From NCBI RefSeq assembly GCF_030272615.1, contig NC_081409.1, positions 653,514,468 through 653,578,467 of the forward strand: a DNA stretch of 64,000 bases, given 5' to 3'. This document shows positions 23,894-36,216 of the stretch, piece after piece. Origin of the DNA: Cryptomeria japonica (taxonomy: Eukaryota > Streptophyta > Pinopsida > Cupressales > Cupressaceae). A program made the position numbers and the translations under genes. The notes under the pieces were generated by a model. That model did not search any database. It saw only the letters and a list, made by a program, of their open reading frames with translations, and was not told where the DNA came from. Within the stretch, counting starts at the first letter, position 1. The number at the start of each line of letters is the position of its first letter.

Positions 23894-25102
23894 TGTTGAA
23901 CACTACTGAAAGCTGAGAGGGAGGGGTGAATCAACATTTACAAGGACTTGATATGAATATTAAGTTATTTGAATAAAAATAATTATTTTAAACATGTGTA
24001 TTAAAGTGAACAACTCAAACTCACAAGAGCACCAATATTTTTACGTGGAAAACCCAAACTAGGAAAAAACATGATGAGAATCAACTCACAATATACAATA
24101 ATTGTTTTACAATAAAAAAGTGCTTCCTACCAAAAGGAGCTTACTACTCTAGACTTACAGATTGAAGCACACAACCTTAGACAAGATACAAATAGATAAT
24201 TACTCAACTAAAGATCACTTCTTCAGAGAAAGATAGAAAAATTCTCTTATAATATGATGGAAATAGTAGATCAAATTATAGGAAAAAAGCAGCTATCAAA
24301 ATCTAGATAACAGTTCACAATGTATACTCATTTATTTGCTCAATACATCTATAAATCTTTGCAAAAATTTCACATACACTACTTACACACCACTTTCACC
24401 ACTTCTCACACCCATGCCTATCTAATCTATCACAACCAATTGGCTCAATATATATCAATTAAATGCAAAATGAACTTCACAAGGTCGACCAAAAGAATAT
24501 GAAACATATACATAGCATTGACTAAAAAATACATCAGATTTGGAAGGTAAAAGAAATATGTGAGGGTTCACACCAAGTTATGATACCTTCCAATTAACAC
24601 CTATAAACGTTATGCACAACTACATGGACTAATATGCACAAACGATACAATACTTTCAATCTGTTAACCACATACTAGCTTATTCTAGACCTAAAAGAAA
24701 ATGGTTCACCCCAAGAGAACCACAACATACTGATCTATAACTTAGTTATGATGAGAAAAGAAATCCAAGTGGACAACATCATCATCAGAGATATATCTGG
24801 TACAAACATTCATTTCAGACCATAATAAGCTTCACTAGAGTAGATACAAAAAGGAATAGAGCTACTTTCGAACCAGATAAGGATTGCCAAACTTTAGGAA
24901 ACATATCAAATTATCACCTTACTTTATTTCATCTGTATAATATTAACTCACAATTGGCTCTATAACATAGAAACATAGAAATAAACATCCAAATCAATAA
25001 CCATATACACCATGTAGTAGTTGAACATATATACATATCATTCAGATCACTAGAAGAAAAAGTTTGATATCAATGAAAATAATGGCATCCACATGTGCAA
25101 CA
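23894..25102 (-). repeat. Element A 5' LTR
   Basis: 1209 bases; on the minus strand it begins TGTTGCACATGTGG and ends GTGTTCAACA. It contains CTGAGAGGGAGGGGTGAATC on the plus strand near the inner end, a block shared in similar form by all Copia-type LTRs here. Confidence 0.8.
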
Positions 25103-25782
25103 TATGGGAAGTGTGATTACATGGTGTGACCTCTCACATGTTTTATTTATCTTCTAGATTTATATTGGAGATTGTTTTGAGGTTGATGGTTATACATGCA
25201 CATGTTACATCTTTGTAGGTCGACCTCATGCATGGTTTCAAGGTTGTGATTGATATATAAAGAACTAAATAATTGTGAATTAATTATGTGAATGTGTGAA
25301 GAAATGGTGATGCAATACAAAGGGTTTGGATGTGTCAGAAGACATTGTTGAAGAATATATTTAGATGTAATCAATACTCTAGATTGATACAACATTCTTG
25401 TAGTCCAATCCTTTGTTATCTCAAAGTTTATGTATATTTCCCTAAAGAAGTGATCTTTAGTTGTGAAAGTCCTGATTGTATCTTGATCTTAGGCAATGCA
25501 CCTAACTTGAATAAGCTCTCTTAGGGGAAGTGAGCTCCTTTTCCCATGGCCTAAATATTGCAAACAATTATGCATATAATGTGAATTTGATTCTCACCAT
25601 AGTTTTTCCTAGTTTGGGTTTTCCACATAAATCTTGGTATTTTTGTGTGGTTTCCTTATTATTTATGCTATTCACTTTTCATGCTTATGATTAATGATAT
25701 ATATAGAGTGGTAAAGGTTTAATATGATCTATTTTTATGTATGGTGATTTACCCCCCGTTTAGCATCCAATAGCGTTCAACA
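25103..25782 (+). mobile_element. LTR-like remnant, plus strand
   Basis: Ends with GATTTACCCCCCGTTTAGC and TTCAACA at 25782, and has a run resembling TTTTTCCTAGTTTGGGTTTT, both like the R-U5 ends of the other Copia-type LTRs in this window. Its start and any TSD could not be fixed; it abuts element A directly. Confidence 0.45.
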
Positions 25783-27306
25783 TATAGAAATATATCTTCT
25801 TGCATCTTAGGTAATGATTGAACCACATCTTTGACATGGAATCCTCCCTACTCATATTATTTGTTTGTAGATAAAAGGAAGAAAAGGAATCGATGTTGGG
25901 TAATTCCCAACATATTTATATAGAAGCTTCACTTGACTCTAGAACTAGCTCCATCTATCTCCTTGTGATGAGCAAGATTGGGAAGGGGTTGATTTTCTAG
26001 GATAGCTCATTTGTGTAGTAGATGCTTTATTTTGTGTGTTTTATTGCATGTAATGTACTCTCCTATATGTGCTTCTTGGTGTGAATTTTTATTATTATGC
26101 TATCTTTGGATGACCCTTGTTGTTCTATTAGGACAAGGATACAAAGGGACCAACCCTATCATAACATTCCTTTATTTGTATCATCATTCAACTTCTATAT
26201 GTCATATACATGTTATGACATGCATATACTTTTATTGTAAATACACTTTTTTGTTGTCTTTCAGGGATGATGAAAAGCATTGATATATTTTTGTTCTCTT
26301 TGATGTTGACCCAAAAAAATTCTTTGTTCATCTTTTGTGCTCTTTTTGCATTGTTCTTTTAGTTCTACTTCATTTGTGGGTTGAGGTCAATTAGAAACAA
26401 TCATCCTTGATATATATTATTTATTTGATGTGCATATTGACCCCAAATCATGGATCCCTTATGTTATCTTTCATGTCTTGTGGCCATTGCCTTTGAATTT
26501 CCTATGTTTGGTTTATTTTACTATTGTGACATAATTGTCATTTTGATGTATGTATGCTACCTTAAAGAAATTGCTCCTGGTAAGGTGTGCACAATCACTT
26601 TAACAAGGGGGAATACACTCTACTACATGTTATAATTTGTGCACACACCATGAGATTGGTTTGTACACTTTGACAGCATAATGGTTTTCTTGATGCACAC
26701 TGCAATACCCATTTTATATTTGAATATTCAAAATATATATCAAATAGAGGTTTTTTGTTTGTAAGTTTTCTTACCTAGAGTCAACTCTAGAATAACACAC
26801 CTTGCTAGACCTATTTGACTCTCCCTTCTCTAACATGACTCCTAGTACACATTCCTTTCTAGTCCTAGATGTCATTCCTTCTTCTCTTATGGCTCCTAGT
26901 AAAGTTCTTGTAGATCCTTATTATCCCTATGATGCCATACCTTTCTTTTGTTGTCACATTTTTCATGTATATGTGTTACTTATATATTTATCATGCTACT
27001 CCTTTTATCTTGATATTTTAGATTGATAAGAATATGTGCCCTAAGGGCTTAGTGTCATCTTATCTCTTTAATGTCTTGATAAAAATATTTCTATTTTATA
27101 TTATACTTTTCTATGAGTATGAGCATAAGTTTGTACTCATTAAGTGGGGCCTAAATGTAGTATCTTAAATTGTATCCCTATACAATTTCACACTCATTTT
27201 AGGCTCACTTTGGTAGTCATCCCTCATACCCTTGATTCATGACAAAATGTGCTAAGACCATGGCCATTACCGAATGGTTGACACAATAATCTACTCACTG
27301 ATCTTG

Positions 27307-27402
27307 ATTTGAGGCCGAAATGGTAGGACTATGACACCTAGGTACATATACCTCTTGGATTATGGCTCCTAGCACTATGTTCAAACCATTTCGGCCTCAA
27401 AT
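27307..27402. repeat. 18-bp perfect inverted repeat with 60-base spacer
   Basis: ATTTGAGGCCGAAATGGT at 27307-27324 and its exact reverse complement at 27385-27402. It could form a hairpin or mark a small decayed DNA transposon; no coding or TSD evidence. Confidence 0.75.
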
Positions 27403-27422
27403 TTAAAATCATAATAGTTAGA

Positions 27423-27492
27423 ATTTTAGAAAGCTTCAAAGTTATCCACAATGTCAGATTTTAGAAAGCTTGAAAGTTCTCCACAATGTCAG
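27423..27492. repeat. 35-bp tandem duplication
   Basis: Two copies (27423-27457, 27458-27492) of a unit beginning ATTTTAGAAAGCTT and ending CACAATGTCAG, two differences between them. Confidence 0.85.
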
Positions 27493-27543
27493 CCTTCTTT
27501 GAAACATAAACTTGAAATGTGTAATACGTGTGTAAGTGCAACT

Positions 27544-28883
27544 TATTGGCATTTGCATGAAGATTGCATTAATGATATGTTTTGTTGTCATTGATGTGAA
27601 TTAAACTGGTAATGATATTGTTGTAATATTGTTACTGTAACTGGTAGGAAGAATTTGTAGAGTGAACCGATAACCGGTGTAAACCTTATCTATTGTTGTA
27701 ACTGGTAAACCCTACCTGTTGTTTTTGATAAACCCTAACCAATTAAGTTTGGTGAATTGGTTATATTGGTTTATGATCTGATGATGAGTGGTAATGATGA
27801 TGACACACATGATTATTGTATGGAGATAATTCCAAGAGATTTTGGCTAGTTTTTGTAACGTTTTTTGTCTAGGGAATGAGCAAATGTATTGCATCTAATG
27901 CAAATCACATGATGAGTTACTAAGTTCAATGAAGCGGTGATCAAGGAACGATCAAGGTTTTCTTGATTGATGTGCAGAGATCACTATTTAATCCAATGAT
28001 CATACTTGAACCAAATTTGTTTGTAGTCTTTATGAGAGTTAACTTTTTGTTGTGTTATCGACCTGATTGATTTGTATTTAAGGTCGATGAAGTTGTTTAA
28101 TTTTAGAGAGTTGGAAAAGAGATAGACATAGTTCAGTTGAGTGTGTGGTTGTCGAACAAGATGATGTATCTATAGTTTGAGTAAAGGAAGATAGGAGAAT
28201 GAAATGGATTTGATTAAGCAAGAGTAGTGCTATTCAGACAGATCAGCAAACTCTTGTTGTTTTCTAACAATTATAGCAAAATTGAAATCCCCTAACTGGG
28301 TAAGCTCTAACAAGCTTGGTTCTATTCAAATCCTTTAACAAGGTGGTCCATTAGATTGGATTTTCAAATCCTCTACTGAGGTTACTCCTTCCAGGGTATT
28401 GCTTCTAACAAGGAAATTTTAGTCAATCCCTTAATCAGGTGATTCTTAATAGGACATTTTGTAAAGCTTTAACAAGCTAGGCTCCTAACAGGGTAAACTT
28501 TAGAAGAGTTCAGATAGTTATCTTGTGAGTCTCATCTCACTGTTGTTTTTACCTATTTGGGTTTCCACATAAAAAATATTTGTGTCAAGTGGTGAATGTT
28601 TTTGTGGTTATGTTTTCATGGTTGATTTACTTAACTACTTAACTATTTTTGATAAGTCATGATAACCGAAAGCATTGAGATATGAAGAAGTTGTTTACTG
28701 TTAATTTGTTGTAACAGACAACCAGTTTATCTTATGAGTTTTATTTTGACATAGTTATTATTCTAAGTTTACTTTGAGAGATTGATTTTTGATTGGTGAA
28801 GTTTATTATCATTTTTTCTATCTATTGATTCACCCCCACCTCTCAGTAGTTTACCAGATACTTATTCTTTCTTCATACCATCA
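27544..28883 (+). mobile_element. Solo LTR D1 with 5-bp TSD
   Basis: 1340 bases flanked by CAACT on both sides (27539-27543, 28884-28888). It starts TATTGGCATTTGC (TG decayed to TA) and ends ACCATCA. The body matches solo LTR D2 (61752-63256), for example the run of 'AACAAGG/AACTGGG' motifs at 28270-28500, AGGCTCCTAA and GGGTTTCCACAT. No internal region or second LTR, so it is a product of LTR-LTR recombination. Confidence 0.8.
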
Positions 28884-28888
28884 CAACT

Positions 28889-29477
28889 CCCTCACTCATT
28901 CAAATATCATATTGGCATTATTTGAGTCCACAAGAACTCCAATTCAACATTAAATTAAACATCTTCAAGAAAATTAAGGAGAAATTTTCATACAAGCATT
29001 CAAGCTCAACAATCATGATCAAGATATGTGTTCCTTCATTGATGAAGGGATGCATTAACATCTTTCAAGAAACATAAATGTTTGTGTGAGGTTTCAAGGA
29101 AAGGAGTTTCACATTAGTATCATTTATAAATTCAAGCATTTCATTTAAGGTTTTTAGCCTTTGTCCAACTAGGGGTAAGCTCTATTTAATCCAACATTAT
29201 TGTTGTGGGGGTGGAAACACTAACACAAGGTTTCACTTTGTATTGTATGACAACAAAATTAGGTATAGGACCTAACCCCACTTTCATTCAAACATTAGAA
29301 TAGTACAGTACTAAAAGGAGTAATCCCCTTTAACTAAATCTTGTGAAAGTGAGTAAAGGAATAATTTTAGGGTTCCTATTCCTTCATTTATATGAAAGAG
29401 AATGTGTAAAATATGAGAGGATGTGAAACTATGTAAATAACATGGGTACAAGTGACTAAAAAAGTAATTACAAGGTA
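28889..29477. other. Unassigned DNA before Copia-1
   Basis: No gene recognised. It meets Copia-1 at about 29478, where the 5' LTR and primer site of that element should be but are missing. Confidence 0.35.
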
Positions 29478-29489
29478 TGAAAGATTCAG

Positions 29490-30721
29490 ATGGAGACTCA
29501 TCTGAGATGTATTGGAAAGGAGATTTGGGAGATCACTGAGAATAGTGTTACATCATTTAATCTAGTATCTAGAAATCCTCCTCTGACTGGTCTGGATAAA
29601 GAGCTTGAGAATGATTATAGAGCTAGAGAAGCCCTTTTGTGTGCACTTTTTGATCAAAAATTATGGGAGTAATTGACAAATCAACTACAAAGGCTATATG
29701 GGACAAATTGGAGACTCTGAATGAAGGTGACCCTACTGTTAAAATTTATAGACTTGATGGTTATCAAGTAAGGTATGCAAATCTGAAGATGGAAGAAGAT
29801 GAAAGGATTACTTCTTTTATGGAAAGAGTTAATGAGATTTTTTTGGGAATTCAATGTTGTGGTGGATCTTTGAGTGAAGATGAAATAGTTTCTAAAGTAC
29901 TGAGAGATTTTCTACCAGCTTATAAGATGAAGGCTAATGCAATTAATGAGTTGAGAACTATGGCAAACACCTCTGTTAATTGGGATACTTTGGTTGGTAA
30001 ATTATTTTCTTTTGAGCTTGAGGAATTTGGACCTTCTGAAGCTATTAAATTTGAACCTGCTTTTCATGCATCTACATCATCTATTGGAAAGAGTGATTGG
30101 AAAGATTTATATGTGAAGGAACTAGAGGATATGAAGAAAGAATATGAAGAGTTTGAGCAACTTGAAGCCTTATTAGCTAGAAGAGTACCTAAAGGACCGA
30201 CATGAAGTAAGTATGAAGGAAAATTGCCTTTTAAATGCTTTGCATGTAATAAGATAGGTCATTTTGCATCTAGATGTCCTGAAAGGAATTCAAGATTTGA
30301 AGAAAGATCTAGAATATCTTTTAGGTCTAACCATGATTATCATAACAAGCATAAGTACAATAAAAACAAAGATAAATCATGCTACTATGCGGATGAGGAA
30401 GGCGTGACTGATTCTGATGATAAACTGGCACAAGATTCAGCTAGTGGATCCAGGAATGGAAAGGAATGGGTATATTTGGCTATCAAGGAAGATGATCTGG
30501 TACTTGAAGAGAAGGCCCTTGCTACTAAAATTGAAGACAAGGATGAATGGGAAATTGACAGTGGATGTTTGCATCATATGACTAGATATAAAAATAAGTT
30601 CTTATCTATGCAAGAATTTGATGGTGGTCTGGTTAGATTTGGCGATGACAAAGCATGCATGATCAAGGGAAAAGGAACAATATCATTGGATGGTAAGAAT
30701 AAAACTGATAATGTTTATTAA
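29490..30721 (+). pseudogene. gag: Copia-1 gag and protease, broken
   Basis: Capsid part: 29490-29672 (METHLRCIGKEIWEI) and 29663-30205 (LKMEEDERITSFMERVNEI, LSEDEIVSKVLRDF), the UBN2-type copia capsid. A one-base deletion near 29655 shifts the frame at a point where Copia-3 reads SDQQIMGL. 30224-30721 has an intact CCHC zinc knuckle (CFACNKIGHFASRC, 30236-30277) and the aspartic protease site EIDSGCLHHMT (DSG at 30557-30565; usual VIDSGCSHHMTG). A TGA at 30203-30205 separates the two. The frame ends at TAA (30719-30721), where Copia-3 reads YYVEG. Confidence 0.9.
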
Positions 30722-30745
30722 ATTGAAGGTTTAAGGCATAATATT

Positions 30746-33588
30746 TTGAGTGTAGGACAATTAGTGGATAAGGGATTTCAGTTACAATTCAAGGATAGAA
30801 AATGCAAGATTATCAACAAATCTGGTTTGGAAATTGTAACCGGTACACAGACTAAAGGTAATATCTTTCATTTGAACTCCGGTGAGAAGACATGTTTGAT
30901 TTCAAAAATTGATGAGAGTTGGCTATGGAATAAGAGGTTGTGTAATGTGAACTTTGATTACATTATGAAGATCAACTCTACTAAGGCAGCTAGAGATATA
31001 CCTAAGATTGCAAAGCCCTATAATCTGATATGTAAGGAATGTCAAATGGGAAAGAAAGTCAGAATTTCTTTTAAGAGTATACAAGACAAATCTAATGATG
31101 TTCTTGATCTTATTCATACTGATTTGTGTGGTCTTGCTAGAATCAAAAGTTTTCAGGGTGATAGATATTTCATGCTAATCATTGATGATTATTATAGAAT
31201 GATGTGGGTTACTTTTCTAAGGGTTAAGTATGAACCATTTGCAAAGTTTAAAATATTTAAAGCTAAATTTTAGACAGAGACACAATTGAAGATTAAATGC
31301 TTAAGGTCAAATTAGGGTGGATAATTCACATCTAGTAAATTTAACAGTTATTGTGAGAAGAATGGGATAAGGAGACAGTTTTTTGCACCTTAGACACCTC
31401 AGTAGAATGGAGTGGTGGAAAGAAAGAACAAAAATATATTGGATGTAGCTAGAACCATGATGATGGAAGCTAATCTGTCTCATAGCTACAAGAAAATTTG
31501 TAAGCACAATGATATATACATTCAATAGAGTTCATATCAAAGGAGATATCGATAAGACACCTTATGAGTTATGGTCTGGTCATACACCGACAGTTAAGTA
31601 TTTCAAAATCTTTGGTAGTAAATGCTATATCAAAAGAGATGATTCCATTGAAAAGTTTGATCCTAGATGTGATGAAAGAATCTTTCTTGGTTATTCTAAT
31701 GAAAGAAAAACATATAGATGTTATAACAAAAGATTGTAGAGAATTGTGGAGAGCACAAATGTCAAAGTGGATGAGTAGAACATAAGTCAAATCAGAACTT
31801 GTGAGAGAGAACCAGTAGTGGAAATGATCATAATTGAACTAGTAGCACCTATAGCGGAACATAATGGTTAACTAGTTACTTCGACAATATTAGAAAATTC
31901 AACAGTAACAGAAGATCAGGACATAGGAACATAAAATTAGAAGAATCCTAGGTATGTAAGGTTGAATCATTCTGAAGATCAGATCATTGGAGATAAAAGA
32001 AAAGGAGTTATGACAAGAAGAAGGTTGACAACTGATAGGTATTTTTTATTTATCAAGTTGAAGCGACATCAATAATTGAAGCTTCTAAAGATCAATATTG
32101 GATGAAAGCTATGGAAGAAGAATTAGATCAGATAGAAAAGAATAACACATGGACTTTAGTTCCCCGACCTATAAATGAGAATGTTATTGGAACTAAATGG
32201 GTTTTCAAGAATAAATTGAATGAGGATGGACAAGTTGTGAGGAATAAAGCTATATTGATTTGTAAAGGATATTCTCAGAAGGAAGGAATTGATTATGATG
32301 AAACCTTTGCACCGGTAGCTAGTATTGTAGTTGTGAGATTATTTCTTGCTTATGTTGCTCATAAGAATTACAAGGTTTATCAGATGGATGTTAAGTGTGC
32401 ATTTATGAATAGAGATCTTGAAGAGGAAGTTTATATTGAGCAACCTGATCGATTTTCACTTTCAGATGACAAAAAAATGGTTTGTAGGTTAAGGAAAGCT
32501 TTATATGAATTGAAACAAGCCCCTAGAGCTTGGTATGCAAGACTGGATACATATCTTTTGAAGCTTGATTTCACTAAAGGTAATGCTTACAATAATTTAT
32601 GTTATATGATCACTAATGATAACATATTGATTATTGAGGTCTTTGTTGATGATATCATTTTTGGAGGTGAAGATAAGTTGTGTATGTAATTCTCTAACAA
32701 TATTAAAAATGAATTTGAGATGTCTATGATTGGGGAGATGTGATTTTTCTTAGGTTTGCAGATTACTCAAACTGATAAAGGTATTTTCATTTGTCAAACT
32801 GAGAGCTGTTGAAGAAATTTGGTATGGAAAATTGTAAACCGGTTAGTGCTCCTATGGTTACAAGTGAGAAATTGACAAAGAAAGATGCATCTACATTGAT
32901 AAATCCTACTAGGTACAAATCTATGATTGGTGGTTTATTATATCTGACTCAAACTAGACTGAATATAATGAATACAGTTTGTATTGTATCAAGATATCAG
33001 AGTGATCCTAGAGAAAATTATGAGAGTGCGGTGAAAAGAATTTTTAGGTATTTGTAGGGAACAATTGAATATGGTTTGTGGTATCCTAAAAATGATGACT
33101 TTACATTATGTGCATATATAGATGCAGATTGGGTTGGAGATGTTGATGAGCAGAAGAGAACATCTGGTGGAGCTTTCTTTCTTGCAAAGAAACTTGTTTC
33201 ATGGATCAGCAAGAATCAGTCATGCACTTCTTTATCTATTGTTGAAGCTAAGTATGTTGTTACTGCTACTAACTATACACAAGTTCTATGGATGAAGCAA
33301 ATGTTGAAGGATATAAAGGTGGATTGTAATGAACTAGTAGTTATTCATTGTGATAACTCTACTGCTATTGATATATCAAAGAATTTGGTATTTTATTCTA
33401 TGACAAAGCACATATCTATCAAGTATAACTTTTTGAAGGAGAAGGTGGAAGCAAATGAAGGCAGACTCATTTATGTGGACACTAAAGAGAAAATTGTAGA
33501 CATTTTCACTAAACCTTTTCCTAAAGAATCATTTGAGTACTTCAGAGACATGTTGGGGGTTTTTGACCCTCCGATGGAGACTTGAGTG
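30746..33588 (+). pseudogene. pol: Copia-1 integrase, reverse transcriptase and RNase H, broken
   Basis: Integrase: zinc-binding His residues lost (SWLWNKRLCNVNF, where relatives have HKRLCHVNF), CKECQMGKK present, TDLCG and MLIIDDYYRMMW follow. TAG codons at 31313, 31391, 31403 and 31737 fall where the family has Gln (SDQGG, APQTPQQNG, RLQRIVES). Reverse transcriptase at 32102-32689: [34 protein letters not shown], and [10 protein letters not shown] as the active site. RNase H at 33076-33585: AYIDADWVGDVDEQKRTSG, SIVEAKYV, HCDNSTAIDIS and VDIFTKPFPKE. Another TAG at 33055 breaks YLQGT. Confidence 0.92.
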
Positions 33589-33947
33589 ATGTAGATTAGC
33601 ATCACTCTGGTATACATTATCAAAGCTATTACTCATTCCAAATTGATGTGGTGGTGTTGCTACTCAGGGGGAGTAGTCAGTTGTATGTTTCTTTGGATTT
33701 AAGATTTTTTTTTATGTTTTATGCCAGATCTTTGACATGGATTTCAAAGGGGGAGAGATATATGTGAAAAACAAAGCTTAACATAATATCAGTCAAAAGG
33801 GAGTTTGGTTAAGAACTTCATTGATATATCATTTTGTTGGAGATTGTTGGTTGTCTTCCATTGGGGGAGACCTATTTGGCATTTCTTGGCCCTTGGATGT
33901 TTTTCACATCTAGTGTTGTCATCAATGCCAAAGGGGGAGATTGTTGG

Positions 33948-34630
33948 TGTTAGGTCCCAGAGACAACTGAGAGGTGGGGGGGGTGAATTAGCTGTCAAAT
34001 AAATTCAAACCAAAAGCAACTTAACCAACTTAATGCTTAATATCGGTAAACCAATCTTTTATACCAGTAACAGTTTTATCAGTTAATTGCAATACCGGTA
34101 AAGATTAATGCATGAAACAAAAGGACAAAGTCATCCACAACACATAACACCAATATTCATATGTGGAAACCCTGTAAGGGGAAAAACCACAATGGGAAAC
34201 CTTACCCACAATCAGATGATATTACTGTAGATAGTAAGTGTATACAAATGGGGTCTGCACATGCAGAAAGGCCAAGTGCCTAGAGCTCACTACTCAAACA
34301 CAAATAGGAGTCACACTGACTACAATTGGATGGTTAAATCTAATAAGGATGTACTACTCAAGTTTGCATCTTTCTATGTTGGATTTAGTACAGGTGTAGT
34401 TCTGATTGTCTTCACAAAAACCCTCCTTTAACCTTCAAATGATGTCTGCATGTATAGCTCTACTTATTCTCACATATACCTTCACACAATCCTTTTTCAC
34501 ATTCCACACAAGATCTTACAAATAAGATCTTACACTTATATCATAACCTAAGACCAATTTTAGTAGGTTGGCTCTAAAGGATATTACAATAAAATCAATT
34601 TACAAATAAATTAATGCCCGATGCAATAAC
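33948..34630 (-). repeat. Copia-2 3' LTR, first part
   Basis: Begins TGTTAGGTCCCAGAGAC (plus strand) and matches 54375 onward. It is interrupted at 34631 by element B and resumes at 42722 after the repeated target ATAAC. Confidence 0.9.
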
Positions 34631-35855
34631 TGTTAGACCCAATATGGAAAGCTAATGTATTGAGAGGGGAGGGGTGAATCAGTACTTCAAATCCTTTTCT
34701 CAACAATATCTTTACTGTTATGCATAAAACAATATCTTTACTGTTATGCATAAACCAAAAACTACTGTAACATAACATAAAGCTAAAACAAATGAGTAAC
34801 AATCATACATGATTCACTCCATAACACATATATTTTGGTTACGTAGAAACTCTTGGTTAGAGAGAAAAACTGTGGTGGGGATGGCACCCACAACTTCACT
34901 ACTGCAATAATAAAGAGTGCTCAGTTAGAGCTACATATTTAGTTATTTCTGATAGCTTACCCTGTTAGGAGTAACAAGATCTATTAGATCTACCTTGCTA
35001 AAGGATTTTACAACACTATATATATGTTGCACCTGGTTAGAGGATTTACAATTTATAGACTTGATTAGAGTCTTTTACCCTATTAAATGTTTCTCTTACA
35101 ACTTCAAAATATTACAATAAGACTTTACAAATATCTGCAACTTTACATTTGAAATGTTGTAGCAGATTCTATGTGCTCAAAATAAGATTACCTTGCCTAT
35201 AGCATACCTCAGTAACTCATAAAGTAACTTGGTAAACCCTTCTGTTTACTCTGTTCCTTGACTGTTCTCTGATAACCTTCTCGGTGACCTCTATGTCTGT
35301 GTAACAGTCATAATACTTTGTGATTTCTTATGTATCACATAAGTCTTGCTTCATACACATATGCACACACATTTCTTACATTCACATATATTTCTAACCC
35401 TAATTTCATGCTGTATAAATAGACTTCTTATGTCAGTGATATGATTCATTGCTTCGATCTTACAAACATGATTTCTCGAATAAATAACCATGCAAAATAT
35501 TTCATTGGTTAGATGACCTCAAAATTATACAAAATCTACATGTGCAATTTCCCATGTGATAACGGTTCTGTGTGCCTCGATCTTGTAACATGTTTTCTTA
35601 TGTGTGTCCAGGTTCAATGAATCTGGTAACACATTTCACTTGGTGTATATCAACTTGATGTGTTATCCTTACTGCTTGGTAGACATGAAATAACATTCGG
35701 TAGACAGCTCGGTGTATACTGGGCTTTGTGACCATTTTCCTTCTGTAACCGACTAGGCTGTTCATACCGACCAAATATTTTGGTAGTGGTAACTGACTAG
35801 AGTATATAGAATGACTTTGTATATAAAACTAATGGCAATTTGATAAGTAGTAACA
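34631..35855 (-). repeat. Element B 3' LTR
   Basis: 1225 bases against 1187 in the 5' LTR. It carries a 26-bp tandem duplication (34702-34753, ACAATATCTTTACTGTTATG core) not present in the other LTR, and a small length difference near 35260. Confidence 0.9.
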
Positions 35856-36216
35856 ATCTCCCCTTTTGACATTAGTTGAGATGTTTGACAAAAACTACTT
35901 ACAAAGTCATAACTAAAAAAAACTTGACAAAATGACTATACTTGACAATATGTACAATAGTCAATAGTATATGCAGATATACTCCCCTTTTCATTATCTT
36001 GTACATAACTCTGAATTTGCATGTTCGGTTCGGTTCTATACTGTACTTGTGTACTCTGAATGCTCTGTATATTCTGCTCAGTATACTCCTCTTGTATACT
36101 ATACTCCGATTGTTTGATACTTTGAATACTATACACTCCCCCTGTGTACTCTGATGCTATATATACTCTTGATAATATACTCTGATATACTCCCCATTTT
36201 TGACAAACATCAACAT
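35856..36216 (-). other. Element B 3' non-coding region
   Basis: Polypurine tract next to the LTR, then about 350 bases of imperfect TATACTC/TACTCTG repeats (35940-36190). No gene. Confidence 0.6.

Larger units (their letters stand above)
19840..25102 (-). mobile_element. Element A: truncated pol-less LTR retrotransposon
   Basis: Two copies of one LTR sequence flank it: a full 5' LTR (23894-25102) and the first ~310 bases of a 3' LTR (19840-20150). A primer-binding site complementary to initiator Met-tRNA (TGGTATTAGAGC, 23880-23891) adjoins the 5' LTR and a purine tract (CAAAGGAGGAGATT) adjoins the 3' LTR. Between them are a coiled-coil/zinc-knuckle ORF1 and an ORF2 related to those of elements B and C; no pol domain is seen. 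The 3' LTR has lost about 900 bases next to LINE-1b. Oldest and most decayed of the three relatives. Confidence 0.75.
25783..27538. other. AT-rich DNA, no gene recognised
   Basis: Open frames at 26011-26283, 26450-26635 and 26802-27026 are short, hydrophobic and without recognisable motifs; I treat them as chance. The end of the stretch holds an inverted repeat and a small tandem duplication (separate entries). Confidence 0.4.
29478..33947 (+). mobile_element. Copia-1: Ty1/copia element, 5'-truncated, left part
   Basis: Contains gag, protease, integrase, reverse transcriptase and RNase H in copia order, then a non-coding tail with a polypurine tract AAGGGGGAGA (33931-33940). The 3' LTR starts TGTTGG at 33942 and is broken after six bases by Copia-2; it resumes at 55440 (CAATTTGGAATTGATTATG), which rejoins to match the LTR of Copia-3 (TGTTGGCCATTTGG...). 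The 5' LTR is absent. Many stops: not active. Confidence 0.88.

Noticed and set aside
26011-27026. Three plus-strand frames of 61-90 codons with hydrophobic content
   Set aside because: T-rich DNA gives Phe/Leu/Ile/Tyr-rich translations; no shared motif, start context or homologous copy seen.
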